DNA from: an uncultured Flavobacterium sp.
Lineage (GTDB): Bacteria; Bacteroidota; Bacteroidia; Flavobacteriales; Flavobacteriaceae
NCBI GenBank assembly: GCA_943912855.1
Contig: CALTVC010000001.1
Coordinates: 372,001 to 436,000, forward strand
DNA length: 64,000 nucleotides
Direction: 5' to 3'
Positions 6,760 through 15,600 of this stretch are shown here, in pieces (positions within the stretch are counted from its first letter, which is position 1; every line of letters starts with the position of its first letter). A program made the translations under genes and the position numbers. Under the pieces are notes generated by a model that was given only the letters and a program-made list of their open reading frames with translations, did no database searches and had not been told where the DNA came from.

Positions 6760-8019
6760 CTACTGAAGGTCTTTTGTAACTATCTGAAGCGTTTCGCGGC
6801 TGGTTTGTTTTACCAGCACCTCTTTCCCACCTGTTACTGCTGCCTCAGATGTTTCGGTAAAATGACGAATGGTGTACAAAGAAACATTATCATTATACGT
6901 TACCATAAACTTTTTACTAAGCACACTTTTCAGTTCGGTAAAGTTATTAAACTTATCGTCTACACAAACAGAAAAACTTATGGCTGAGTTTTGTATAAGA
7001 GACACCTTCATTTTATATTTATGTAGCAGTGCAAAGATTTCGCTTATGTTTTCCTCCATTATAAAAGAGAAATCAAGTGACGAAAGCGAAATTAGCAACT
7101 GGTTTTTCTTTACAATAAAGCAACTGGTTTGTGGCACCAGGTCAGCCCCCTTGCTTACGCTGGTACCCGGTAGTAACGGGTTTACAAACGATTTTACAAA
7201 CAACGGAATTTCCTTGCGTTGTAGCGGTTGCAGCGTTTTCGGGTGAATAACCGTAGCACCATAAAAAGCAAGCTCTATGGCTTCGCGATAGCTGATTTGG
7301 TTAAGCAGTACTGCATTATCAAAATAACGTGGATCAGCATTAAGTACACCCGGAACGTCTTTCCAGATGGTTACGTTTTCCGCACCAAGGCAATAGGCAA
7401 AAATAGCCGCGGTATAGTCACTACCTTCACGCCCTAGTGTAGTGGTAAAATTATTATCATCACTGCCCAAAAAGCCCTGTGTAATGTTAAGGGTTTTCTT
7501 TTTTACAGCAGATGATATATTGGTCATAGTAGCATCCCAGTCTACAATAGCATCACGGTAGTTATTATCTGTTTTTATAAGCTCGCGCACATCTACCCAG
7601 GTATTGGTAAGACCAATATGGTTAAAATAGTGACTCACTATTGTAGTACTCAGCACCTCGCCAAGGCTTACCACCTGGTCGTATACAAAATTATAATTGG
7701 GCGATTTATTACCCTGTAAAAATGATTCAAGCCCAACAAAGATGTCACTAACAGCTGTAAACACATTGTGCTTGTCGTCTTCAAAAAGCTCTAACAATAT
7801 CTGGTTATGGTACTTTTTTATTTCCTGTATGCTGGCTTTCAGCTCGGCAGATTTATCAAAATAGTTTTTAATGACCACCTCAAAGGCATTCGTGGTTTTT
7901 CCCATGGCACTGATTACAAGGAGTACATCTTCATGACCTACCTGTTGCAGTACACTGTATACGTTTTTAACGCCATCGGCATCTTTTACAGATGCTCCTC
8001 CAAATTTAAATACTTTCAT
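6760..8019 (-). CDS. lysC: Aspartate kinase
   Basis: A 419-residue monofunctional aspartokinase, catalysing ATP-dependent phosphorylation of aspartate, the first step to lysine, threonine, methionine and diaminopimelate. The nucleotide/substrate motif KFGGASV is at residues 5-11, TLGREGSDYTAA is near residue 205, and VTIWKDVPGVLNADPR follows. The C-terminal third (from about 300) has the length and pattern of ACT regulatory domains, so end-product feedback is likely. It lies 21 bp behind the GNAT gene and is probably co-transcribed with it. It converges on the third small RNA. Confidence 0.93.
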   Translation of the reverse strand: MKVFKFGGASVKDADGVKNVYSVLQQVGHEDVLLVISAMGKTTNAFEVVIKNYFDKSAELKASIQEIKKYHNQILLELFEDDKHNVFTAVSDIFVGLESFLQGNKSPNYNFVYDQVVSLGEVLSTTIVSHYFNHIGLTNTWVDVRELIKTDNNYRDAIVDWDATMTNISSAVKKKTLNITQGFLGSDDNNFTTTLGREGSDYTAAIFAYCLGAENVTIWKDVPGVLNADPRYFDNAVLLNQISYREAIELAFYGATVIHPKTLQPLQRKEIPLFVKSFVNPLLPGTSVSKGADLVPQTSCFIVKKNQLLISLSSLDFSFIMEENISEIFALLHKYKMKVSLIQNSAISFSVCVDDKFNNFTELKSVLSKKFMVTYNDNVSLYTIRHFTETSEAAVTGGKEVLVKQTSRETLQIVTKDLQ

Positions 8020-8040
8020 TTACGGGGAATTATGTAGAGT

Positions 8041-8532
8041 TTAGTTCAGGTTCTTTTTTTCAGATAAAAGAGTAAAGGCAGTTAGTGCCTGCTCATCCAT
8101 TTGTGCCACACGCCAGTCTGAAAAGACCTTTGCGCCGGTTTTCTCGTAAAAGTTTACAGCAGGCGTATTCCAGTCCAGCACCGCCCATTCTACCCTACGG
8201 AGTCCCTGTGCTTTGGCATGTTGCATTACGGCGGTGTATAAAGCACTGCCTGCACCTGTACCGCGGTGGCTTTCTTTTACAATAAGGTCTTCCAGGTTTA
8301 TGGTTTTTCCTTTCCAGGTACTGTAACGATAGTAAAACAATGCCATACCTATGATTTCGCCGTTAAGTTCGGCTATGAATGTTTCAAACAGCGGATTACC
8401 TTCAAAACCGTCGCGCTCCAGATCTGCTACGGTAACAACCACGGCATCGGGTTCTTTTTCAAAAATAGCCAATTCCTGTATAAGCTCTAATACGGCTGTC
8501 ATGTCCTGTTTTGTTCCCTTACGGATTCTCAT
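8041..8532 (-). CDS. GNAT family N-acetyltransferase
   Basis: A 163-residue single-domain acetyltransferase. The acetyl-CoA loop is seen in VKESHRGTGAGSALYTAV (R/QxxGxG/A type), followed by VEWAVLDWNTPAVNFYEKTGAKV, the usual motif B. The overall pattern, with an N-terminal IRKGTKQDM and the YYRYSTWKGKTINLEDL segment, resembles the diamine/thialysine acetyltransferase (SSAT2-like) group, so a small amine may be the substrate; this is inference. A minus-strand TATTTTTG box at 8553-8560 is the likely promoter for this gene and the aspartate kinase gene. Confidence 0.85.
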   Translation of the reverse strand: MRIRKGTKQDMTAVLELIQELAIFEKEPDAVVVTVADLERDGFEGNPLFETFIAELNGEIIGMALFYYRYSTWKGKTINLEDLIVKESHRGTGAGSALYTAVMQHAKAQGLRRVEWAVLDWNTPAVNFYEKTGAKVFSDWRVAQMDEQALTAFTLLSEKKNLN

Positions 8533-8552
8533 TTCCTGATATTAATTTTTAG

Positions 8553-8560
8553 CAAAAATA
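8553..8560 (-). promoter_or_regulatory. -7 box for the GNAT-lysC operon
   Basis: Minus strand TATTTTTG, 20 bp before the GNAT start codon, matching TAnnTTTG. Confidence 0.55.
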
Positions 8561-8646
8561 CATTAATAACAAACTGCTAAATAAATAATTGTTATCGTAT
8601 CACAAAAATTCGCATATTTGTGGCAACCCAAACTATAACGATTTCG

Positions 8647-9657
8647 ATGGAAGAAAGAAACCAAACTCTAGGCGAATTTATCATTGAAAAGCAAGAAGAC
8701 TTCAAATATTCCTCAGGAGAACTTTCAAGGCTTATCAATTCTATCCGCCTGGCTGCAAAAGTGGTGAACTACAAAGTGAACCAGGCAGGGCTTGTAGACA
8801 TTACCGGCGCTGCCGGAAACCAGAACATCCAGGGTGAAGACCAACAAAAATTAGATGTTTTTGCCAATGAAGTCTTTATGGAAACCCTGATTAACCGCGA
8901 AATTGTGTGCGGTATAGCCAGCGAAGAAAATGACGACTTCATTACCATTAAAGGCATGGATGAGTGTCACAACAACAAGTACGTAGTGCTTATGGATCCT
9001 CTTGATGGTTCCAGCAACATAGACGTTAACGTACCTGTAGGCACCATTTTCTCTATCTACAGAAGGGTAACACCTGTAGGAACTCCCGTAACCATTGAAG
9101 ACTTTTTACAACCCGGCGATGCCCAGGTGGCCGCAGGTTATGTTATATACGGTACCAGCACTATGCTGGTATATACCACAGGGCGCGGTGTACATGGTTT
9201 TACCCTGAACCCTGCCATAGGCACATTTTACCTGAGTCACCCCGATATGAAATTCCCGAAGAATGGAAGCATTTACTCTATAAACGAGGGTAACTATGTC
9301 CACTTCCCGCAAGGGGTTAAAGACTATATTAAGTATTGCCAGAAAGAAGAGGCAAACCGACCATATACCAGCCGTTACATAGGAAGCCTGGTTGCCGACC
9401 TGCATCGTAATATGATTAAGGGGGGAATTTATATTTATCCTACCAGCAGTAAAGCACCAAACGGAAAACTTCGCCTACTTTATGAATGTAACCCAATGGC
9501 ATTTATTGTAGAACAGGCTGGTGGTAAGGCTACAGATGGTTTCCGTCGTATTATGGAAATAAAACCAACCGAACTGCACCAACGTGTGCCATTCTTTTGT
9601 GGCAGCTACAACATGGTTGCAAAAGCCGAAGAATTCATGGCCGAATACGGCGAATAG
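8647..9657 (+). CDS. fbp: Fructose-1,6-bisphosphatase, class I
   Basis: A 336-residue gluconeogenic enzyme hydrolysing fructose 1,6-bisphosphate. The metal and phosphate motif LMDPLDGSSNIDVNVPVGTI is seen, with SIYSINEGN and YIGSLVADLHRNMIKGG further on. I start at ATG 8647 (MEERNQTLGEF), the usual family N-terminus. An in-frame GTG at 8620 exists, but it is the last base of a CATATTTG sequence that looks like the promoter -7 box (8613-8620, TTG 21 bases upstream). A strong terminator follows at 9704. The gene stands alone. Confidence 0.94.
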   Translation: MEERNQTLGEFIIEKQEDFKYSSGELSRLINSIRLAAKVVNYKVNQAGLVDITGAAGNQNIQGEDQQKLDVFANEVFMETLINREIVCGIASEENDDFITIKGMDECHNNKYVVLMDPLDGSSNIDVNVPVGTIFSIYRRVTPVGTPVTIEDFLQPGDAQVAAGYVIYGTSTMLVYTTGRGVHGFTLNPAIGTFYLSHPDMKFPKNGSIYSINEGNYVHFPQGVKDYIKYCQKEEANRPYTSRYIGSLVADLHRNMIKGGIYIYPTSSKAPNGKLRLLYECNPMAFIVEQAGGKATDGFRRIMEIKPTELHQRVPFFCGSYNMVAKAEEFMAEYGE

Positions 9658-9703
9658 AGTACGCTATAATTCAAGTCCATTTATAGTTTCCTGATTTTTA
9701 TTG

Positions 9704-9740
9704 AAAGCCTGCGGGATTAGCCACCGCAGGCTTTTGTTTT
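9704..9740. terminator. Bidirectional terminator between fbp and nudK
   Basis: Stem AAAGCCTGCGG / CCGCAGGCTTT with a 9-base loop and a T-run on the plus strand, in the convergent gap between two genes. Confidence 0.85.
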
Positions 9741-9741
9741 A

Positions 9742-10320
9742 TTATAGTATGCCGCTTAACTTTATGTGTTGTAGCAACATTATGGTTTTCCCATCTTTGA
9801 TTTCTCCGGTTTCAATCATCTTCATAGCATCGGCTATGTTAAGCTCCAGCACTTCTATGTTTTCCTGCTCGTGTTCCAGTCCGCCTCCTTCGCTTACTTT
9901 CATGTCTTTAGAATACTCTGCAATAAAAAAGTACAAAATCTCTGTTACTGATCCCGGCGACATATACGCTTCAAAAACCTTTTTTATCTCGGTAACCTTG
10001 TATCCGGTTTCTTCTTCAGTTTCTCTTTTAATAGCATCTTCAGGGTTGTCTTTATCCAGAAGTCCGGCACAGGCTTCTATCATCATTCCGGTTTCATTTC
10101 CATTTACGTAAGTAGGTATCCTGAATTGTCTTGTAAGGATTACGGTTTGTTGTTCAGTATTATACAATAGTATGGCAGCACCATTACCTCTGTCATAAGC
10201 CTCTCTGCTTTGGGTTTGCACAGAGCCGTCTTCTTTGGTGGTTTCATAAGTTAGTTTATGCAACACGTACCAGTTGTCTGAAAGTATTTTATCTTCTATA
10301 ATTTTAATACTGTCTGCCAT
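9742..10320 (-). CDS. nudK: Nudix hydrolase, GDP-mannose pyrophosphatase NudK-like
   Basis: A 192-residue Nudix protein of the ADP-ribose/GDP-mannose pyrophosphatase group. Characteristic segments are ILSDNWYVLHKLTYE, QSREAYDRGNGAAILLY, LTRQFRIPTYVNGN and EACAGLLDKDNPEDAIKRE-TEEETGY, the Nudix box with a slightly long GX7E spacing usual for NudK, then FEAYMSPGSVTE. The likely reaction is hydrolysis of GDP-mannose to GMP and mannose 1-phosphate. The gene is monocistronic and faces fbp. Confidence 0.88.
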   Translation of the reverse strand: MADSIKIIEDKILSDNWYVLHKLTYETTKEDGSVQTQSREAYDRGNGAAILLYNTEQQTVILTRQFRIPTYVNGNETGMMIEACAGLLDKDNPEDAIKRETEEETGYKVTEIKKVFEAYMSPGSVTEILYFFIAEYSKDMKVSEGGGLEHEQENIEVLELNIADAMKMIETGEIKDGKTIMLLQHIKLSGIL

Positions 10321-10397
10321 GGAAGGAATTTATTGTTTTATGGAACTATAATACACAACGGTAAATTTAATGTTTATTACAATTGCTTCTTAATAAA

Positions 10398-10422
10398 TCA
10401 GCCCCGCCAATGGCGGGGCTGA
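10398..10422 (-). terminator. GC-rich hairpin after the 92-residue gene
   Basis: Perfect 11-bp stem TCAGCCCCGCC / GGCGGGGCTGA with a 3-base loop, 18 bp beyond the stop of the leftward small gene. T-content after it is moderate on the minus strand. Confidence 0.6.
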
Positions 10423-10440
10423 TAATGCTTAACGTTACAT

Positions 10441-10719
10441 TTACATAAATCCATCAGGGTCTGGCGCTGTATCTGTGCGTACTATGTTACGTCCTTCCCT
10501 TACAGCCGAACGTTGTACACTTACAGGTCGTGCCTGATTTTCATCTGCAATTTCAGTAGCATCCGCTTTTGGCGCAGGTTTAGGAAATGTAGCAAGTTCT
10601 TCTGGATTTACTACTGCCGGATCTTCATACAACATTGTATTATCTGGCGTCATGTGTTTTATTTCTTCCAGCCTTTCTCTGTAGGCTTCAGAGTTTCTGC
10701 TTTTATCAGTTGTGTTCAT
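10441..10719 (-). CDS. Small conserved-looking protein of unknown function
   Basis: A 92-residue hydrophilic protein I do not recognise. There is no signal peptide or membrane segment. It starts MNTTDKSRNSEAYRERLEEIKHMTP and has a Pro/Ala-rich centre (FPKPAPKADATE), so it is likely partly disordered. Support for its being real comes from the ATG start after an AT-rich leader, normal Bacteroidota codon use and a strong hairpin just past the stop. Function unknown. Confidence 0.6.
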   Translation of the reverse strand: MNTTDKSRNSEAYRERLEEIKHMTPDNTMLYEDPAVVNPEELATFPKPAPKADATEIADENQARPVSVQRSAVREGRNIVRTDTAPDPDGFM

Positions 10720-10939
10720 AACATTTATATTTAAAGGTTATTATCTGAATTTAATTCGAGAATGAATTTCTTAAACACCATTGTATTACACATTTAAAAT
10801 TAATCCAGAGCAATCACAATCCCTATATAATTAACCATGGGTTAACACCCTTAAACGTTAACAAAAGGTAATTGGACGAAACAAAAATGCTTTTTAACGT
10901 TTTATTAAGAATATCGTTTTCCCTTAAAAAACAACTTCA

Positions 10940-10947
10940 TAAGTTTG
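10940..10947 (+). promoter_or_regulatory. -7 box of the 174-residue lipoprotein gene
   Basis: TAAGTTTG matches TAnnTTTG and lies 32 bp before the ATG at 10980. Confidence 0.55.
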
Positions 10948-10979
10948 AAATACAAATAATGGGATAAACAATATTGGGG

Positions 10980-11504
10980 ATGAAAAAAATACTACTCTTA
11001 GCAATACTTGCAATGGCTTTCACAGCTTGCAGCACTGACAATGAATCCGATAGCATCAACGAAGCATCACTTGCCAGAAAAAAAGAAATGCAAAAAACAA
11101 CAGGTATTAATATTGTGGGAGCAGTACCAGTTGACACAACTCCTGGAAGCAAAAATTGCTGGAGTGTACTAACTGCACACTATGATAATGTAGGAACCCT
11201 ATCTAATCCTAAATGGAATTTTGTTGCCGAAATTCCGCAGGCATCTGCAGGTAATTATAAAATTGTACTGGAAATACAAGCCACAGATGGCGAAGATATA
11301 ACCGTGGGCTATGGAGACATCATTTCAATAACAGACGATGTGGTTTATAATAATATTAATGTAGAAGCTCCTTCGGTAGTACGTCAACCATCGCAGTTAT
11401 TACAGTGGTACCGCTGGAGATTAAGGATTTATGGTCTGAATGGCAAAAATAATAATATAAGTTGTGAGCAGGTTACCCCTTGGTACGATACTCCACTAGG
11501 ATAG
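10980..11504 (+). CDS. Lipoprotein of unknown function
   Basis: A 174-residue lipoprotein. The signal peptide MKKILLLAILAMAFTAC ends in a lipobox with Cys17, followed by an acidic STDNESD stretch. That acidic stretch after the Cys resembles the surface-export signal described for Bacteroidota lipoproteins. The mature part contains NCWSVLTAHYDNVG and a Trp/Arg-rich QLLQWYRWRLRIYG segment near the C-terminus, probably a beta-rich fold. I recognise no family. The ATG at 10980 is used instead of an in-frame TTG six bases earlier. The gene appears monocistronic. Confidence 0.75.
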   Translation: MKKILLLAILAMAFTACSTDNESDSINEASLARKKEMQKTTGINIVGAVPVDTTPGSKNCWSVLTAHYDNVGTLSNPKWNFVAEIPQASAGNYKIVLEIQATDGEDITVGYGDIISITDDVVYNNINVEAPSVVRQPSQLLQWYRWRLRIYGLNGKNNNISCEQVTPWYDTPLG

Positions 11505-11698
11505 ATACATTTCAACTAAAATTACTCTTCACTAAACCGTTACAACATTGTGGCGTTTTTTTTGTTACTCATCGTTTAAAACTGTAAATCAACGTTTTAA
11601 ACACTAAAAAACCAATTAATTCACTGATAACAAGTACATTTAGACAATGTTATTAACATAAGGGGATTTTCTTTATAAGACTTCTACTGATTTGAGAA
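11505..11698. other. Intergenic stretch with an inverted repeat
   Basis: There is no gene here. A perfect inverted repeat GTTTAAAAC (11574-11582) / GTTTTAAAC (11594-11602) lies 70 bp after the lipoprotein stop. It is not followed by a T-run, so it looks more like a binding site than a terminator. The rest is AT-rich with no recognised signal. Confidence 0.4.
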
Positions 11699-11738
11699 CA
11701 GGAACCGCCGGTTGCATCCAGCCCGGTGGTTTTCTGTT
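11699..11738 (+). terminator. Rho-independent terminator
   Basis: Stem AACCGCCGG (11703-11711) / CCGGTGGTT (11723-11731) with one G-U pair, outer CAG/CTG, then TTTTT. It lies 195 bp after the lipoprotein stop, so either the mRNA has a long 3' end or a short separate RNA is made here. Confidence 0.6.
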
Positions 11739-11774
11739 TTTAGGAGGTAAGCATTTTATCTGTATCTTTAGAAA

Positions 11775-12638
11775 ATGAAAAATGCAGCCATGATACGCCT
11801 TTTAATCCCTGCCCTTTTAGGGATAGCTATATGCAATTGCGGTAACCAACCCGAAGACAGCAATAACCTTAAACCCGAAGAAATAGCCAAACTGAAATTA
11901 AAAGAAATTTCGGGGTTGGAATATCTTAACAATACCCTATGGGGCATAGAAGACAGTGGTAACGAAAGTAAACTCTACAAGATAAATCAAAAAACGGGAG
12001 CACATGAAGCTTTTGCTGTAAACGCTCCAAATAACGACTGGGAAGACATTACCAGTGATGCTCAGGGCAACCTATACATAGGCGATCTTGGCAATAACGA
12101 CAATGACCGCCGTAACCTCAGCATCATTAAAATAAATCCTGCCAATCCGGCACAGGTACTGCAAACAACTTCTTTTTATTACCCGGAACAAAAGGATTTT
12201 CCTGCCAAGAAAAAAGACCGGAATTTTGACTGCGAAGGCTTTTTTGAGCACAAAGGTTATTTTTACCTGTTTAGCAAAAACCGAAGCTTTGACAGCGACG
12301 GAACCGTGCTGGTACACAAAGTACCTAACGCTCCGGGTAATCACGCAGCGGAAGCTACAGGGAGTTTTGTAAGTTGCAGCAACTTCAGGAAATGTGCCAT
12401 AGCAGGTGCAGATATTAGCCCAGATGGCAAAACGGTTGCGCTTATAAGCGGAGATAAACTTTGGCTACTTCGTGATTACACAGGAGATAACTTTGCCAAA
12501 GGAAAACTCACCTCATACAACCTAGGTGAGGTTACCCAAAAAGAAAGCATTTGTTTTGCCGATGCTAAAACGCTTTACATAGCCGACGAAAAATCTAAAA
12601 AAGAAGGCGGTAAACTATACCGCCTTATACTGAAATAA
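11775..12638 (+). CDS. Lipoprotein, probable beta-propeller
   Basis: A 287-residue lipoprotein with signal MKNAAMIRLLIPALLGIAICNC and a lipobox near Cys21-Cys23. The mature part begins with KEISGLEYLNNTLWGIEDSGNESKLYKIN and repeats the pattern of short strands with DWEDITSDAQGNLYIGDLGNND and GADISPDGKTVALISGDKLWLLRDY. This is typical of six-bladed propeller (SdiA-regulated/NHL-like) periplasmic proteins. The enzymatic or binding role is unknown. It converges on the large metallophosphatase gene with only 12 bp between stops, without an obvious terminator in the gap. Confidence 0.75.
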   Translation: MKNAAMIRLLIPALLGIAICNCGNQPEDSNNLKPEEIAKLKLKEISGLEYLNNTLWGIEDSGNESKLYKINQKTGAHEAFAVNAPNNDWEDITSDAQGNLYIGDLGNNDNDRRNLSIIKINPANPAQVLQTTSFYYPEQKDFPAKKKDRNFDCEGFFEHKGYFYLFSKNRSFDSDGTVLVHKVPNAPGNHAAEATGSFVSCSNFRKCAIAGADISPDGKTVALISGDKLWLLRDYTGDNFAKGKLTSYNLGEVTQKESICFADAKTLYIADEKSKKEGGKLYRLILK

Positions 12639-12650
12639 TATCTGTTTGCT

Positions 12651-15600
12651 TTAGAATCCTACTGACATGGCAAAGGTAAACCTGCCTCCGTCTTCTCCCC
12701 TGAAATAGTTAACACGGGCAGTAAGTACATCAGCACCATTTACCCAGAAACCACCTCCGGCGCCCTGGTGCCATTTATCGCTGTGCTCTCCCGGAAGCCA
12801 AACCCTGCCGTAATCGTACCCACCAGATACACCATAGGTAAGCGGTATAAAACTCTTGGCTTTGGCTATGGTAAACCTCAGGTCGTTTGTATGCAGAAAG
12901 GTATTTCTGCCCGCAAAACGCTCACGGCGGTAACCACGCAAGTCTGAATCTCCACCAAGAGTACTTGCCTGGTAAAATTCATAGCTGTTATTAAAAATGA
13001 ACTTGCCACGAACACCACTTACAAACACCAGCCTGTCGTTTCGGGTTATACGATGATAAAACGTAAGTCCTGATTCGGCATGGGCAAAGTTACGCTCCAA
13101 TGCATCGAAACTGGTTTTCCAGCCACCTTTAGCATAAAACTGCATACCCATAGCCGGCATGGAAGCGTTGTCATAGTTTTCAAACTTGTACATTCCCTGC
13201 ACACCACCGTATTGTATGTGTTCAAAAAGGGCTGGTCTTAATACACCTGGCTCGTTAACATAACGGCTGTGCGAACCATCTACCTCTATGGTTTCAAAAT
13301 CGGCTTTCAGTTCCATGAAACTACCGTTAGCTCCCTGCTTAAATACCGATGGCGACACCCTGAATATCTGAAGTTTTACCCGGTTGTAGTCCATACCCAG
13401 GTCGTCATCGTAATTCTTTGTTTCGTTGCCCAACCCGAAATAGTTAATACTAAAGTTAGGACTGGTATAGCGCGCATCAAGACCAATGTTCCACTTGCTT
13501 GCCACGTTCATAAACACACCTTTGTAAGTAAACTCAAAACCCTGGGTGGCAAAGAAGTAATTCGCACCAAAGGTATGCTTGCGCGAAAAAGGCCTGCGGT
13601 TAAAGTTGTTTACCGTATAGCTTGCCACCGCTCCGGCTTTAACGCCATCATCAGGGTTATAGCCTATCATAGGATAACCTACCCAATAGTTGTAATCAGG
13701 CTTTTTATAGTCGTAGCTATTGGTTTCATAATCGTCAGTTAAGCGCATTGCCGTGTGGCTGTCGGTTTTAAAGGTATTTTCCTTGCTCTTAAAATCATAT
13801 AGTTTTACACGCTTACCGTTCTCTACAGTATAGGTATCATTGTTCTGTCCGCCTATCAGGCGTAACATAATAGGACGTTCAGGCTTGCCTTTCACCTCAA
13901 AAACATCATCATCATCAAGTCCGTAAATCCAAAGTTCTTTTGTTTGATCCCTGTTATAGGTGTGGTTAAACACCAGCGAATCGCCTTTCTTGCTTATGCT
14001 GTATATTTCCACACTCGTAACGCCCTTAGGCTGACGGGTAATTACAAACTTGTCTTTTTTATCTGTTCCTGATAGTAGCACGGTATGAAGCAATACCTTA
14101 CGGTATTCCAGCGCGTACTTATCCAGCTTTTCTCTGCGACTTTTCAGGTTCTTCTTTATACGCTCTGTATCTTCGTCTATTACTTCGGGAGGTAACTGTG
14201 CAAATGCCGCGTCTATAACAGCATCGGTAAGATGCTCTTTCAGGTACGCAGCCTGCTCCAGCCATTCTTTTTCATTACTCTTGGTAATGAAAGCCAAATC
14301 CTGCGGGTAGCCCTGCTTCGCCTGCCACTTTACATTCGGGATATCATCGGTATAATTTTTCATTTTACGAAGTGCAGGCACCTTCATTAATAACGAAAGT
14401 AATGCACCGTCTATCTTAGGAAACGCCTGGTCACGGTCGCGCGGAATAGGGCGGTAATACGTACTATCGGCGGTTTTAAACTTAGCCCATCGCCACTGGT
14501 CTGAGTGTCTGTCCCAGTCGCCTATAGCCATATCGAAGAGGCGTGCACGTATGTACGCTTTCTCATCTATAACATTCTTCTTGCTTTTGGCAAGCTTGGC
14601 GTGCACATCATCTGTACCGTCGATACCATCGGCATTACCGAAACTGTCTATTTTTGCAAATTCATCGGTAGGGCGTTCTTCCACCATATACAAACCATCG
14701 CCATACGTGCTGTTATAAGCACCAATTGCAGGTTGCTTAGGTATGTAAAATAGCTCAGGGTTTGTATGGTATACACCTACAGCCGATTCTAAATGATGAA
14801 TGATATACGGTGTATACGGATGTGCCGTGGTATAAAAATCGAGCAGGAAACGCTCGGCAAACGTACCTTCAAACTCATTGCCTATATAACGGGTAGTAAA
14901 TGCGGTAGACTGTAAAAAGCGTGAAGCGTCCTTACGCTGTGCACGCATTACATACTCTTTACCTTCCTTGTCTACTATCCGAAGCGAGTTACTCTGGTGT
15001 CCACCACCCGAACGGGTTACGGTAAGCCCGCCATGCAATGTATCCAGCAAGGCAACACGAGCCCTAACCGGAGTGCTATAATATTTACGATAATGCTCGC
15101 CAAACAAAAAACGGTAGAAACCACCATAGGTAGTTTCCTTTTTAGAATAAATGGTAGCCGTAGTATCTTTTGGGAAATGAGTAGCAAATGCCATTTCAGA
15201 TGCAGGTGCCTGTTGTGGCTTTTCGAGCAGCTTTTTAGTAAACACTTCTTCTTCGGCGGTATCGTTTACTTTATAGTAATGCACTTTTGCGGTACCATCG
15301 GTAAACACATCGAGCGTGGCATACCCACGACCACCGTACGAAAAGTCATTATCGCCCATGGCACGTGCCGGTTCTTCTTTACTTCCTGCTCCGCTTATAA
15401 TTTGTTTTATATTATCTTTTTCAAGGTATTGCAGGTTATGGTCGTGACCAGAAACCACCACTACATTATCACGCCCTTGAATGAGGGTTTTAACGCGCTT
15501 GCTTAATGTGCTGTATTCGCGACTTTGTAAATCCTGGTCTATTACACCACCGGTACTGCGAAGCAGGTTCCCCAAAGACCCCAGTATGGGCAACGGGATA

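Noticed and set aside
6001..6770. Short frames starting at ATGC(T/A)A in the three RNA units (for example MLITLHPKKSV in copy B)
   Set aside because: Frames and lengths differ between copies because of small insertions, and the copy A frame runs through its terminator. Structure, not coding, is conserved.
8620..8646. GTG start for fructose-1,6-bisphosphatase
   Set aside because: The GTG overlaps the likely -7 box; the family N-terminus begins at ATG 8647.
11574..11602. GTTTAAAAC/GTTTTAAAC inverted repeat as a terminator of the lipoprotein gene
   Set aside because: No T-run follows and the stem is AT-rich; the hairpin at 11699 fits a terminator better.
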